Source: Agarophyton chilense (lineage: Eukaryota; Rhodophyta; Florideophyceae; Gracilariales; Gracilariaceae). From it: a stretch of 64,000 bases of DNA. Positions within the stretch are counted from its first letter, which is position 1. Each line of letters starts with the position of its first letter. Positions 10,210 through 21,062 of the stretch are shown in pieces. The translations under genes and the position numbers were made by a program. The DNA lies in contig JARGXX010000115.1 in NCBI GenBank assembly GCA_030374765.1, positions 62,001-126,000 on the forward strand, in the 5' to 3' direction. The notes below the pieces were generated by a model that was given only the letters and a program-made list of their open reading frames with translations, was not told the DNA's origin and ran no database searches.

Positions 10210-11126
10210 TGTGGAGCAAAACCCAGCGACGGGAAGTGCTCTCAAGGTGTTCGAAGCCTTGCTCCCTGGGGGAGGCAGACTCAGAGACAGAGCCCTCCGT
10301 TCCACCCGTAGTGTGGGGTGTAACTCCCACGGGGGATTCCGGCAGTACCGACGGAGGTGAGGGGTAGAAACCGTGGGATCGGGAATGGGTATGGGTATCC
10401 CAAGAAATGGGGGAAAATCTGGCGAAGAGGAAAAACGGGGCGAGGGTCGGGCACTAACAGGCACCGGACCCGAGAACCAGAAAAGGGGCGAAACAACAAA
10501 AGAAACCCAATACAGGGGCGAAAACCTGTCCTCGAAAGGAAACACAAAAAGCACGCAACAAGTAAGCAGAACCCCCACGGGGTATCGTGCACGCAGGTCG
10601 TCTGAGCGGTCCCAAGGGGGTGGTTGCACGGAACCCAAACGTGGGCACTCTCCAAGTGGAGTCGTGTCCCTACGCCGGCGTTGCTAACCAGAGCCCGTTC
10701 CGGGTTGTAAGGCCGAAAAGATGGCGACGAAGAACCTCTAAAGGTATCGAAGACCAACCTTGGTTCCCATTTACTCTGAGCTTCGGACTGTCAGATCTCA
10801 TCTCCCTAAGTTGGGCCCACTAACTAAACTCTACAGTAGTGCACACCTGCTTAGGGCCATACACGTGGAGATCCCATTGTCAGGGCCCAAAAATCCAACG
10901 TTCTAACAAATATCCGAAAAATCGGTGCCAAAATTAAGCCACGTGTATCACGGGGCCAATCCAACCATGGGCCATCCGAATTTTCACTTCATAGGCGAAT
11001 TCTAACCAGAAAACAGTGCCACCTCAGCACACCTTAGAAGGGATCATAGTCATCACCCTCGGAGGGTTCAATCCTCATTCTATGAGTTGCATCTTCAAGT
11101 ATCCCCTAACTGGGCGTTGCTCTACA
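10210..11126 (-). repeat. 3' LTR of gypsy-1
   Basis: 917 bp, same length as 21063-21979. On the element's strand it starts TGTAGAGC; the preceding polypurine tract (about 11127-11148) reads AAGGAGGGGGAGA. Long frames inside are chance open frames of a GC-rich LTR repeated in every copy. Confidence 0.92.
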
Positions 11127-11148
11127 TCTCCCCCTCCTTAAGAAGAGG
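11127..11148 (-). other. Polypurine tract of gypsy-1
   Basis: On the minus strand AAGGAGGGGGAGA abuts the LTR, the expected plus-strand DNA primer. The equivalent in gypsy-2 is at about 44160-44174. Confidence 0.75.
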
Positions 11149-11188
11149 AAGAACATTCCGAGCCGCGGGTGTCTCGCTTTCCGGTCAC

Positions 11189-11196
11189 TATATATA
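11189..11196 (+). promoter_or_regulatory. TATA-like element upstream of the antisense ORF (gypsy-1)
   Basis: TATATATA, 148 nt before the ATG at 11337 that corresponds to the start of the intact antisense ORF in gypsy-2. The gypsy-2 copy is CTATATCTA. A promoter role is inferred. Confidence 0.4.
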
Positions 11197-11336
11197 CTTC
11201 TCTCCCAATGGGGTTCTTCACCACTTCTGAGGATCGCCACGAAACCGGCACATCGGTACAACTTTCTTCTACTCCTCCGACTTTCGGCGATAAGCAACTT
11301 CTCGCATCAGCAGTCTCAACCAGCCCTCTCAAGGGA

Positions 11337-13064
11337 ATGAACCCATACGTCCTCAACCCACTCTCGGGGCCATCGGCCTCCGCGCCGGCGGACCACGAAG
11401 CTCCCCAGCAGGGTGGATATTTCTCCGGTTTGGATGCGGCTCCGTCAGGTACCGAACCTTCCGCCTCGGCGAGCAACCGACATCCTCAGGAGGATTTGGA
11501 CATTAACGCGGTGGCGTAGAACTCCGCTCATGCGATGCCCTTGGTAGCAAACTCCAGAGGTTGGATCTCAAACGAATCCTTTCGAAGGTGGAGTCCCCTT
11601 ACCGATCCGGTGATATATTCCCGCGCTCCGTGGTTCCATCCGACAGCGGTTCGCGACGATGAGCTCATCAACTCCTACGTGGAGGACGGCTTATTGCCGG
11701 GTGGCCTACCTGTCGAGGTTGTACGTTCTCCCGATTGGAGGGCGCGGGTAGCCATAGAGCCTCAGTATCTATACCGCGGTCGCGGGGAGTCCCTGGACAA
11801 GGCGCGCGCAGCGACGGCGGCTCTGGCCTACCAGCGATTGGAGAGGTCACGCTTTGACCATCTGGTTCCCCCGGAGTACGGGTTCGATGTCGCCTATTAC
11901 CGCACGTACGGTGAGATCTCCTACGGGGATAACCTGGCAGCCTTTCCCGAAGCCGAGTTCCGCGGACCGGGTTTTCCTCTCCGAGGAAATATGCTCCAAT
12001 GGAGTCGTTTCATCCTTCGGGCTGAATTCAGGTACCTTCAACGGCAGTTTACCCAGTATGGGTTCGATCGACGCGTGCGCTTCGAGCGCCGCTCGCGCTC
12101 CCGTTTCGGGTTCCTTGTCCCGTATCCTCACGTGGAACTGGAGCGTATCCGTAACACGGCGAAGGTTGGGCGATTCGTGCCCCTTCCAGCTTGGTCCAGT
12201 AAGGTCGAGGTCCCCCGAGGGTGCTTTGCTGAACTGCCCCCATGCATCTACTATATCGGGTCTCGTTTGATGCACGACCCGAACTCGGGATACTGGGCCC
12301 TCGTTGCAGCCGAGTGGGCAGCCTGCGTAGCGGCGCACCTCCTCTGGGATGCTCATGACCATTTCCGTATCTGGTATATTCCTCCGATGCTACGGACCAT
12401 CATGCGTCAGATCGACCTTGTCCCAGCGTTGGGTTCGGCCAGCAGCGTGCAGGACCTGTATGCAATCTTGGACGTGATTGACAACACCCAATGGGATCGA
12501 GTTCCAGTGGAAAATCAGCCCGCAGGGGAAGGATCCGCGCGAGACAAGTCTCCTGGCCGGTACGATCCGGGCTCCGGTAACTGGGTCTATTACAATCCCT
12601 TCGAAGGGGTTCGCATCAGCGCGGCGCAAGCACGGGCGCTGATTGACTCGCCTCGACCGATGCCGGTGGGACACCCGACGGGGTTCATTTATACCGACGA
12701 TTACGAGTGCGAGCCTCCAGTAGACCTGGACGATCCAGCGTTGGATAACGACATGCCAGCTCCTAGTGGAGTACTCCCTGTGGATCCATCTGCACCCTTC
12801 CAACCAGTGGGAACGACCTCAGCTGCGGCGGCGAATGCATCCGGTGGCGGTCCATCTGCTCCCCGCGGGTGGGGTGTGAACACCCTTGCGCAGGCGCCGG
12901 TTGCCACTCCGCAAGCGGATAGTGTGCGACAAGGCCTCGTGAACGCGGGCATTCCGATTCCCCCGGGTATGACGGATGTGTGCCAGATGTTGGCTTTCGC
13001 CTCGGCGTACCATCAGGGTCAGAATCCTAACGGTGGGGCGGGTCCCTCCTCGGGCTTTCCGTAG
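11337..13064 (+). pseudogene. Antisense ORF of gypsy-1 (one nonsense mutation)
   Basis: Opposite in strand to gag-pol and placed between the chromodomain and the 3' LTR. The frame is open from upstream (ATGs at 11208, 11337 and 11535) to 13064 except for TAG at 11517-11519, where gypsy-2 has TGG. The longest uninterrupted part is 509 residues from 11535. The predicted protein has an Arg/Tyr/aromatic-rich middle (RxRxRFERRSRSRFGF), a helical segment near AAEWAACVAAHLLWDAHDHF, and a Pro/Gly/Ala-rich C-terminus. I do not recognise a domain. See the intact copy at 42236-43963. Confidence 0.7.
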
Positions 13065-13129
13065 TTCCGCCTTCGGGCAATTGGAGAGTCCATAGCTTGG
13101 CGACAATAGTAAACTTCTGATATTTGCAT

Positions 13130-13290
13130 AACTTCTTTTCTTTTTCCTTCCTAGGATCTTAACTTCTACTTCATCTTCTTCATTCTTTCTTAGGATCTTC
13201 TTCATCTTCTTCCCTTCCTAGGGTCCAATCTTCTTCTTAAGCTTCTTCTCCACTTCGTGGGTCTTCTTTTCCTTTTTCATCATAAACTGT
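13130..13290 (-). repeat. Internal purine-rich (GAA/AAG) tract, gypsy-1
   Basis: On the element's sense strand this is a run of AAG/GAA-rich sequence between the chromodomain ORF and the end of the antisense ORF. It is conserved at 42028-42175 in gypsy-2. It could be a central polypurine tract; function is inferred only. Confidence 0.5.
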
Positions 13291-13453
13291 CCCGATAACC
13301 GGTGTTGTGTTCCCCGGTTAACGGCGCTAGGCCGAGGGCCAGTAGACATTCCCTATCAATACGTGTTCTTCGGGATACTCTCCTCAATTCCTCTTCAGAG
13401 GTCCAACATCTTCCTCACTTCGAGGTCGCATCCACACCAGTTCCCGTGGTGGC

Positions 13454-13693
13454 TTACCCGACTTGGGCACGATCCAGATTTGGAGGCAAGGTTACCCGAG
13501 CGCGTCGGTGATAGGATAAAACCTTAGACCTCGGAAGGTGCTCAATGGGTTCCACTGTATCCTCATCAGGCGAGAATCCGTACCATCGGACTTGGTAGCG
13601 AACTTCTCCCTCGGGGGTGTAGATGTGACGCACGATGCGATCGATAACGAATTCCTGCGGGTACACTTTTCCCTGTTCGGGCTTCTCTTCCAT
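13454..13693 (-). CDS. Detached chromodomain protein of gypsy-1
   Basis: A 79-residue ORF from ATG at 13693, in the same phase as pol but about 580 nt after the pol stop. Residues 14-60 match a chromodomain: VIDRIVRH, then VRYQVRWYGF, then DTVEPIEHL. The conserved W of the RW-x-G part is kept. The W of the canonical TWEP motif is V (TVEP), so one aromatic-cage position is missing. In chromoviruses this domain is normally fused to the integrase C-terminus and can steer integration to modified histones. How it is expressed here (own mRNA, splicing to pol, or re-initiation) is not shown. Near-identical copy at 41609-41848. Confidence 0.75.
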   Translation of the reverse strand: MEEKPEQGKVYPQEFVIDRIVRHIYTPEGEVRYQVRWYGFSPDEDTVEPIEHLPRSKVLSYHRRARVTLPPNLDRAQVG

Positions 13694-14269
13694 CTTGGAA
13701 CGCTCTAGTTCCCTTGAGGGTGTCAACGTAGGGTCTAGACACACCCCGGTGGGTTCTTTTCCGTGTTGCGAGCGGGTCTCAGCACTTCGTCCAAACGGCG
13801 CCGAGTGGCCTGTGGGCTACGTTGTAACTTCCGTCTACGGAGTCAAAACGGCCCAGTTTGGCGTTTTTCTTAAAGCTGAGATCTTCACGATAACAACGGT
13901 GTTCTTAGATTCCGTGACGGTTGAGAGACCGCGACGCAGTGGCGTCTCCAATCTCAGGGGGGTAAGACTTCAACGTCAACCCGAGCTACGGGGACGAAGG
14001 TTGCTCCCGTGCAACGCGCCGTGCGACGGAGGCGGTTTGCGCGACGGTTGGTGCTCAGAGCCTTTTGATTGGCTCGGTGCCATTCGACGTGTGCCACACA
14101 AATGCGCGGGCGCCCCGTGTGGGGTGACCGTTCTTTGTGCGGGAAAATCTGCATATGCGGATGTGAGGTGGCGCTTTCGACACGCGCTAGCATTATCCTG
14201 AGCTTTCCCCGACGGGTCTCACTCATTTCTTTCCCATTCCTGAGGGTTCCAGTTTCTCCGTAGGAGTTC

Positions 14270-17200
14270 CTATTCCCATTCCATAACGGAGAGCCAAATT
14301 TGGTCAACCTCGTTGTCGAGATCTTCCCCGTGCGGGTCCGCTGACACAGCTCGTTCCCGAGAAAGCGGGGTTTGAGTGTGCGACACCTCAGTGTCTCGTC
14401 CGCGGCGGCGGGTGATCGTCGGCTCTGTAGGCGTTCCGGGTGCGGAGTTCTCCACACGACTCTCCCTAGGCGGGGTTTCGTCATCTTTTCTGACGTCGTG
14501 CTCGGCTGGGTCGGCGGTGATGTCGCTACCCATACGCTGGGGTTGTGGCTTCTCTGTCGCCGGCTCGGTCGGGCTCGCCGTCTCACTGTGAGAACTAGAT
14601 TCCCTGTTAGGGCGACTGGCTGACGCCGAAACATCGTCCTGCGAAGGAACTAAGTCCTCCTCCCCCTCCTTAGGCGGAGAGCCAGGAGGCTTGATTACCT
14701 CCGGTGGGGGAGTAACTCTGTAAGAGTTCGTTGACTGGGCCCTTGAGGGAGCGGGCCCAGGTTCGGGAGTATCCGAAGTTTCCGGTAGGTCGGTTAAACC
14801 ACGTTCCGGGTGCGGAAGTATAACGGGGCCGGTGTTCGAATCTCTGCCTGACGGGTTACCTTCCGTTGAATCATCCCTTGTGGAGGGCGTTGGTGCCGAC
14901 ACCACTTCCACATTTGGGTTGGGCGCTCGTGTGATGCGGTCCCTGGAGATCCGTTTGTGGCGGTTAGCGATATCCAGTACCACCGTGTCCGGGTCTACAG
15001 AAACCACACGATAGGGTCCGTCCACAATTGGCGAAAGCTTGTGCCTACGTTCCTTTTCAGGATTGTAGTATTCCTTTCGAAGGAAGACGAAGTCGTCGGG
15101 TTCCACCTGAGGTAGAGGTTTGCGAACCCGATTGTCAAAGTCCTTCTTGTAGGCGAGTTGAGCTTTGTCCATTGCTTTCCGGGCTATCGGCACCATCTTC
15201 GTAAGCCACTCCTTCCAAGCTTTTCGGTACAATTTCGGTGACGGGTACGTCGACAGCGTCGGTTGAGCCTCGATGGCGACCGGCGGCGGTGTCCTCGACA
15301 GTACCAGTTCGAATGGGGATAACGATGTAACCCGATGTATCTGGGTGTTGTATGCATACGTGATAGCGTCTGTGTACAAGTCCCAATTTTTGGGGTGATC
15401 CGCAACATACGATCTCAAAGCGTTGAGTATCGTGCGGTTAAACCTCTCCACCTGGCCATTCCCCTGAGGGTGATACGTAGTAACAAATAAATTCCTTACA
15501 TCAAGGATTCGACATACATCCTGAAAGAACTTTGATGCGAATTGCCCTCTGTTGTCGGATAACAACTGCACCGGCGGTCCGTATACGAACACCCAATGGG
15601 TCACGAACGCTTGCGCGACGGTAGCGGCGGTGATCCGCTTCAGCGGCACAGTTCTCGTTAACTTAGAGAATCTGTCAGAAATGACAAGCAGATACCGATG
15701 ACCTCGGGGCGTCCTGATAAACTCCCCTAGGATGTCTATTGCCACGAATTCGAGTGGAGCCCGTGCCGGGAACAGCGTCAACTTCTTAGAGTGCTTCCGA
15801 AGTTTGACGTCTTTTTTGGCGAAATTGGCGCAGGCCCGTCTGACGGCGTAACAATCGAATGCCATTGCCGGCCAGTAAAAGTCCCTTCTCAACGTGAGGT
15901 ACAGTTTTCTTCCCCCGGGGTTGGCGCCAACCTTCACATAGTGAGTGAGGTGTAATACCCTCTGTTGTAGGGTGTGCGGTACCACTATCCTCGGGCGAGG
16001 TCCAACGGTCCTGATTAGGTAACCCTGATCGTCGTCCTCGAAAGGTAACTGAAATCCTTCGTTGAGGCGAGCCCGAATCCGTGTACAGAATGGGTCGAGC
16101 TGTTGCTCGCGTATCATCTCCTCTGGAGAGATAGGTATAAAAGAGCCGGTCGGCGAATCCAGACTCTCGTTGACGAGTATATCGTCACAAACATCATCCG
16201 TCAGCGGTTGAGCTCCTCCCTCGAGGTCCGATACCATAAAACATGGGATGTCATCGTCCTCGTAGGGTTCCGTTTTCGCTGTGGTTTCCAAGCGGGATAG
16301 TGCATCAGCCTGAGTGTTCAGCTTCCCTTTCTTGTACAGGATCTCAAAGTCGAATTCCAACAGTCGGAGACGCCAGCGCATAAGGTGGCCCGAGGGTTCG
16401 GAGATCTCCAGGAGCCAACGAAAGCATGCGTTGTCCGTATGGACTTTGAAACGAGTACCCATCAGATAGGGGCGAAGTATAGCTAAGGCCCACACAACGG
16501 CTAAACATTCTTTCTCGGAGACCGAGTAGTTCCTTTCATGGACATCCAGGGAACGTGACCAGTACCCAATAGGGTGACGTTCACCATCCTCAGAGGATTG
16601 GAACAGTGCACACCCTACTTGGTTTGCACTAGCATCGGTGTCCACTTCGTAAGGGAGCCCCGGATTGGGTAGAGCCAAGATTGGCGGTGATGTTACGGCA
16701 TTCACCAGTGCCGTGAAGGCAGACGCTTCCGCATCGCCAAAAGGTTCCAGTTCAACTGGTTGTCCCTTCGTCATGAGCCTGTTGAGGGGGGTGGCAATAT
16801 CCGCAAAGTTCGGGACGAATCGGCGATACACGTTACACAGACCTAAGAAGGATCGCAACTCCGTTTGAGTTTTCGGGTGTTTTGCTTCCTTCAAGGATTT
16901 CACTCGTACATCATCGATTGAAAGCTGTCCGGGACGGATGATATGACCCAGATACTTAACCAAATCGGTGAAAAACTCGCACTTCTTGAGTTTCAAGGTG
17001 ATTCCCGCGTCGCGGAGTATCTTCATTACGTCCCTGACGTGTTCGAGGTGGTCATCCAGGTTGTTGGAGAAGACAATAATGTCGTCTAAATACACTAGAC
17101 ACGTCCTCCACTTGAAGGGAGCCAACAGAATGTCTATCGCCCGTTGAAACGTTGCGGGGGCATTTGTCAACCCAAAAGGCATCCTCCGGAATCGGAAAAG

Positions 17201-18088
17201 TCCTTGATGACACACGAAAGCCGTTTTGTCTCGATCTTCCTCCCTAATAGGGACTTGCCAGTAGCCCGAATTGGCGTCGAGGGTAGAGAAAACAGTAGCG
17301 CTCCCAAGGGAGTCGATGTATTCGTCCATCCGAGGGATCGGGTACACATCCTTAATGGTTACCTCGTTCAGGCGTCTGTAATCGATGCAGAAACGCCACG
17401 ATCCATCCGGTTTCGGAACTAACACCACTGGTGAGGCCCAAGCGGACTGGGCAGGTTCAATTACGCCCGCTTTAAGCATCTTCTCCACCTGAGATTTCTC
17501 CTCTTCCCGAGCTTTCGGTCCAGCTCTGTAAGGGTGTTGGGCAATAGGCCAAGTGTTCGGTAACAAGTCGATGCGGTGTTCTGTAATCCCAATAGTTCCA
17601 AGGGAACCATCCCACATGGGGGTAAATTCACGAAGCATGTGCCTCAGCTTCTCTCGATGAGATGCGGGTACATGGTTGAGATCCCATTTCTCCAATTCCT
17701 GAACAGGATCCGTCTGGTCTGCTCCTGTGATAGGGGCCGTAACCTTCTGAAGTTTAAATTGTTCAGCGTGTGGAGCTGCAGTCGTATGCTCACCGTCTTC
17801 CGCGATTTCGGCAGTGTCCTCCCCCTCCTTAGAGTCCGCCACACCAAGGACCTCTGCGATAGAGATCTTTGTAGGTACGACCGCATGCGGGTGTGGAAGA
17901 ACAGAACCCAGGATCTGGTGTTTAACCAAATGCTGCGTTGTCTTTCCAAAGTTGGCTACCAAAACCTTGAAAGGTTTATCCGGTTCCACGGATACAACCC
18001 CATTCGCAAGGGCGAGTTGACGCCGCGTATACAGAGACGGGTTCGGTTGTACCACATGCACACCAATTTTCTTCGTAATAACTGTGAC
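14270..18088 (-). CDS. pol: Gypsy-1 Pol: reverse transcriptase, RNase H, integrase
   Basis: About 1,272 codons open after a UAG at 18089-18091. Numbering from the GTG at 18061, RT spans roughly 200-420 with LDAN at 261 and YLDD at 324-327; RNase H spans 470-590 (DTDAS, NYSVSEKECLAV, HTD). Integrase starts near 700 with core residues D776, D836 and E872, then a GPY/F region and a long Pro/Ser-rich acidic tail. The integrase zinc finger is broken twice: H714 is Asn (15920-15922) and C747 is Phe (15821-15823), while gypsy-2 keeps both. G838 beside the second catalytic Asp is Arg. RT looks intact; integrase is probably inactive. Confidence 0.9.
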   Translation of the reverse strand, partial: VTVITKKIGVHVVQPNPSLYTRRQLALANGVVSVEPDKPFKVLVANFGKTTQHLVKHQILGSVLPHPHAVVPTKISIAEVLGVADSKEGEDTAEIAEDGEHTTAAPHAEQFKLQKVTAPITGADQTDPVQELEKWDLNHVPASHREKLRHMLREFTPMWDGSLGTIGITEHRIDLLPNTWPIAQHPYRAGPKAREEEKSQVEKMLKAGVIEPAQSAWASPVVLVPKPDGSWRFCIDYRRLNEVTIKDVYPIPRMDEYIDSLGSATVFSTLDANSGYWQVPIREEDRDKTAFVCHQGLFRFRRMPFGLTNAPATFQRAIDILLAPFKWRTCLVYLDDIIVFSNNLDDHLEHVRDVMKILRDAGITLKLKKCEFFTDLVKYLGHIIRPGQLSIDDVRVKSLKEAKHPKTQTELRSFLGLCNVYRRFVPNFADIATPLNRLMTKGQPVELEPFGDAEASAFTALVNAVTSPPILALPNPGLPYEVDTDASANQVGCALFQSSEDGERHPIGYWSRSLDVHERNYSVSEKECLAVVWALAILRPYLMGTRFKVHTDNACFRWLLEISEPSGHLMRWRLRLLEFDFEILYKKGKLNTQADALSRLETTAKTEPYEDDDIPCFMVSDLEGGAQPLTDDVCDDILVNESLDSPTGSFIPISPEEMIREQQLDPFCTRIRARLNEGFQLPFEDDDQGYLIRTVGPRPRIVVPHTLQQRVLHLTHYVKVGANPGGRKLYLTLRRDFYWPAMAFDCYAVRRACANFAKKDVKLRKHSKKLTLFPARAPLEFVAIDILGEFIRTPRGHRYLLVISDRFSKLTRTVPLKRITAATVAQAFVTHWVFVYGPPVQLLSDNRGQFASKFFQDVCRILDVRNLFVTTYHPQGNGQVERFNRTILNALRSYVADHPKNWDLYTDAITYAYNTQIHRVTSLSPFELVLSRTPPPVAIEAQPTLSTYPSPKLYRKAWKEWLTKMVPIARKAMDKAQLAYKKDFDNRVRKPLPQVEPDDFVFLRKEYYNPEKERRHKLSPIVDGPYRVVSVDPDTVVLDIANRHKRISRDRITRAPNPNVEVVSAPTPSTRDDSTEGNPSGRDSNTGPVILPHPERGLTDLPETSDTPEPGPAPSRAQSTNSYRVTPPPEVIKPPGSPPKEGEEDLVPSQDDVSASASRPNRESSSHSETASPTEPATEKPQPQRMGSDITADPAEHDVRKDDETPPRESRVENSAPGTPTEPTITRRRGRDTEVSHTQTPLSRERAVSADPHGEDLDNEVDQIWLSVMEWE

Positions 18089-18808
18089 CTAAACCTGGGT
18101 TTCTGGCGGGATAGCCACTGACTTCGCAACCTTTACCCGTGTAGACACCGGGTCCTTCTTCACAGATTCCTGCGCGACAGGGAGAGGAACGCGTGTTCGC
18201 GCTGCTCCCTGTAAGGGTTTACGAACGATTGGGATCGTAGACCCGTCTTCGAGTTCCACAGTTCTATTCAGAGGACGGATGGCTTCCACGAAGCGGTCGC
18301 AAAAGTCACAACCCAGTATGACTGGTGCTGCAAGTGACTTGTATACAATAAACTCTAGCTGAACGAGATAGGAGCCTAACCTCACCATGAGGGAAATTGT
18401 ACCCAGTGTCCGTAGCGGGTTATTGTTCGCATCGGCGATATCCAAACGTGGACCGGTACGAACTTGAACCCGGAGCAGCGGGGGTAACAATTCAACATGA
18501 ATTAAGTTAGGAGCGGCTCCTGTATCCAGGACAGATATTTGACGAACCATAAACTGGTTGGACAGGCCGAAGTCGGCGAATACTTTATAATTCCGCTTGG
18601 CCATTACCATAACTCGATCCGGAATACGGAGATTACGGGACCGTATCCACGGGCGACGGAGGACACTTAAGTATCACGAGTTAACGTCGGTGTCAGCCGT
18701 TCTCCTTGAAAGGATAGTCACAGCTGGGGAGCGAAGCTGGAGCGCCTCGGGCGGTTTCAACTCCGGCTTAAAAGACGCCCCTTTCGCAGGGGAGACTCCC
18801 AAGTTTAG
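18089..18808 (-). pseudogene. Gypsy-1 protease (Pro), reached by -1 frameshift
   Basis: Minus-strand frame -1 to gag and in phase with pol. The active site VLDTGAAPNLI and the later ILGCDF motif define a retropepsin; these parts are intact. The leader between the gag end and the ATG at 18610 carries TGA at 18674-18676, absent in gypsy-2. The frame ends in TAG at 18089-18091, after which pol continues in the same frame; gypsy-2 has the same TAG. Confidence 0.82.
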
Positions 18809-20835
18809 TTTTTCGAAGCGCACCCCACCGAATTCGGTGCAGCTGCCTCGAAGGGGACCGGTTGTCCCCCGTTCGCGGGTACAAGTTCTGTATCCCTGTC
18901 TGCAAGGTGAGCTCGGAGTATCCTTTGTTCTTCATAGGACCTACTCGGGACTCGAGCTTTCTCCTCAGGGGTCAGAGCCTCGTACTGAGCGATAATTCGT
19001 GAACCCTCCCGCAGGGGAAATGTGCAGTCTGGTGCTTTGTGACCACGGAGGTAACACAAATAGCAAATCAGTTCTGCCGGGTTCGGTTGTGGACGTGAAT
19101 CCACGCGACGTGGTGCTGTATCCCTTCATCCGGGGCGAGAGAACCGAGCAGCGGTATTCGCAAAAAGTAGCGATGCGGCTGGCACCATCCGTCCTTGGGT
19201 ATAGAGCGCAGGGTCTTCATCCGTAGTCGGAGCGGATGTCGACGGCACCTCAGATGTACCCATAGATTCGGGGTTACTTCCCATGAAGTGAATGTTATCA
19301 TTGACCCCCACAGGGGCAGGGCCTCCTGCGAGTGACACAGACTAGTTACCTCCATCGGCGAGTAGTGCACGTGTCGGCCGACTCTTTCGGTTCTGCCGGG
19401 CACGGAGAGTATCCCCCTGAGCCTGGGCGTACTGAACCAGTTCCAAGTAGGTCAGCTTGCGCTTCTCTTCCCGATGTCGGGCAACCAATGCCCTTATCGA
19501 GGGGTCCAAACCATCCACAAACATGGAGCATCTCTCGTAGGCGGGGAATACATTCCCGCATCGGTGAAACGCTTTATTCAAGCGAGTTGAATACACCGTT
19601 TCGGTTTCCATCGGCTTCTGTCGCGTATCCCTTAATGCAAGGATTGCTTCCTGAATCGCATTTATAGTAGCGTATGACCTCAAGAGGTAATGCACCGCTT
19701 CGGGCCAGCACGTGACTCCCCCTTCCGAGGCTCGGGATGATCCACGGACGGAGTTGAACTGGTCTTCAGCCATCCCCTTTAAGAAATAGGGTAATGCAAG
19801 ATACGCTTGCGCATCACTCATACCGAGGATGTCAGCCTCCTGGACGAACCTCGCAAGGAAATCGAGCACCAGAATTGGGTCTGTTCCTGTGAACTCCCTC
19901 TTCTGTAGAGTGATGCTCAGCCTTTTGATGTAGTCCTTGACCTTACCCGTTCCGCGGGATGTTCGATCTCCCGAAGGGTTATCCAACCGGTAATAGCGGT
20001 ACGATAGCAGCTTCCGATAGAGAAGATTCGTCGGCTTCAGCTCCCTTAATCCAAGGTGTTTCCTACCCTTCTTTCGGGTACGGATTGCCCCTTGAGCGGT
20101 GTAAGTAGCCTTCGACCGAGTCGCCCGGGATGACCGGCGTCCATCTTCACTATCCGAAGATTCGGAGGACGAGCTCGATGACGAGCGATTGGGATCGGAA
20201 TCCGATAAATCCTCTTGGAGGTGAACCCTCTTCTTGGACTTGCGGCGGTCCCGTTTAGCGGAGCGGTGTTCTTCGTCTTCCGAAACGTCGGGTTTATCCT
20301 TGGAGGCTTCTGTGTCTCCGTCCATACGGATAATGGCCTCGGGGGTGTCCAGCCGAGCTCCGAAGCGTTCCGCTTGCACGCGGTATTCCTCCACGAGGCT
20401 CCAGTACTCCTGGATAAAGACCTTAGGGGTACCAAAGCTTTCCAAAAGGGAGTTCACATCCCTCCTCAGGGTACGAAGGTCATCGGCGACTCCCCGCACC
20501 TGGGCGTCCTCCACCTTGCGGCGGAGGGTAGTAACCTCCTGAAGGAGCTCGACGTGAGCCGCGTTGGCGATATCGATTCGAGTCTCCAGGCGCTGTAATT
20601 CAGGGTCGGCCCGACTTCGGGGTGCTGCTGAGGGGGTCTCCACCACTGGAGCTGGGCCCACAGCCACGACCTCTCGAGGACCTGAAACCACTGACGGTGC
20701 TCTCCTAGTGTCCGGATCGATACCGGAATCGTTCCGATCTTCGGGAATTGAGCTCCTCGACCTAGGCGGAGCCGGGGGCACTGAATTCGCTTGACGGTTC
20801 AATCCAGCCCTGGAACCACGGGAAGGCGGCGACAT
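18805..20835 (-). pseudogene. gag: Gypsy-1 Gag (two nonsense codons)
   Basis: 676 codons from ATG 20835 to TAA 18805-18807, with in-frame TAG at 19342-19344 and TGA at 19126-19128; gypsy-2 has sense codons at both. N-terminal Pro/Ser-rich part, a coiled-coil-like stretch, an acidic Ser-rich linker (residues about 200-240), then the capsid-like domain (YRYYRLDNPSGDR onward, FLKGMAEDQF, RCGNVFPAYERC). A single CCHC zinc knuckle, C-x2-C-x4-H-x4-C (CYLCYLRGHKAPDC), lies near 19060. The final codons UCG AAA AAC UAA form a likely -1 slip site. Confidence 0.85.
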
Positions 20836-21042
20836 GCTGCAGACACGAAACCGACGATTCGGGGTAACGATGAAATTCGATCACGAGATTCCCGGAGAAC
20901 GGATGACGTAACACAAAACAAAAATAAAAACCAATTCCACCCTTTCCAAAGGGGACCACTACAACAAATCTTCACGACGGTGCTTCCTCTTCCAAGAGAT
21001 ATTCCAGCACGTCGATGACCAACCCAAAAGTCCGAGAACGGA

Positions 21043-21060
21043 TTCTAAGTCGGGAGACCA
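21043..21060 (-). other. Primer-binding site of gypsy-1
   Basis: Two bases after the 5' LTR the minus strand reads TGGTCTCCCGACTTAGAA, complementary to a tRNA 3' end (...TTCTAAGTCGGGAGACCA). The tRNA is not identified. The same sequence follows the gypsy-2 5' LTR, and a one-mismatch version is at 29140-29160 in element D. Confidence 0.75.
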
Positions 21061-21062
21061 CT

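Noticed and set aside
10281..10757. 158-codon and similar ORFs repeated in every gypsy LTR
   Set aside because: They lie entirely inside the LTR, occur on both strands and recur only because the LTR recurs; no domain seen.
11847..12362. 171-codon frame opposite the antisense ORF (copy at 42938-43453)
   Set aside because: Shadow of the longer antisense ORF; no motif.
13954..14634. 226-codon ORF overlapping the end of gypsy-1 pol (and its copy at 40668-41348)
   Set aside because: It overlaps pol out of phase on the same strand; Arg/Ser-rich composition is what the pol sequence gives in a shifted frame.
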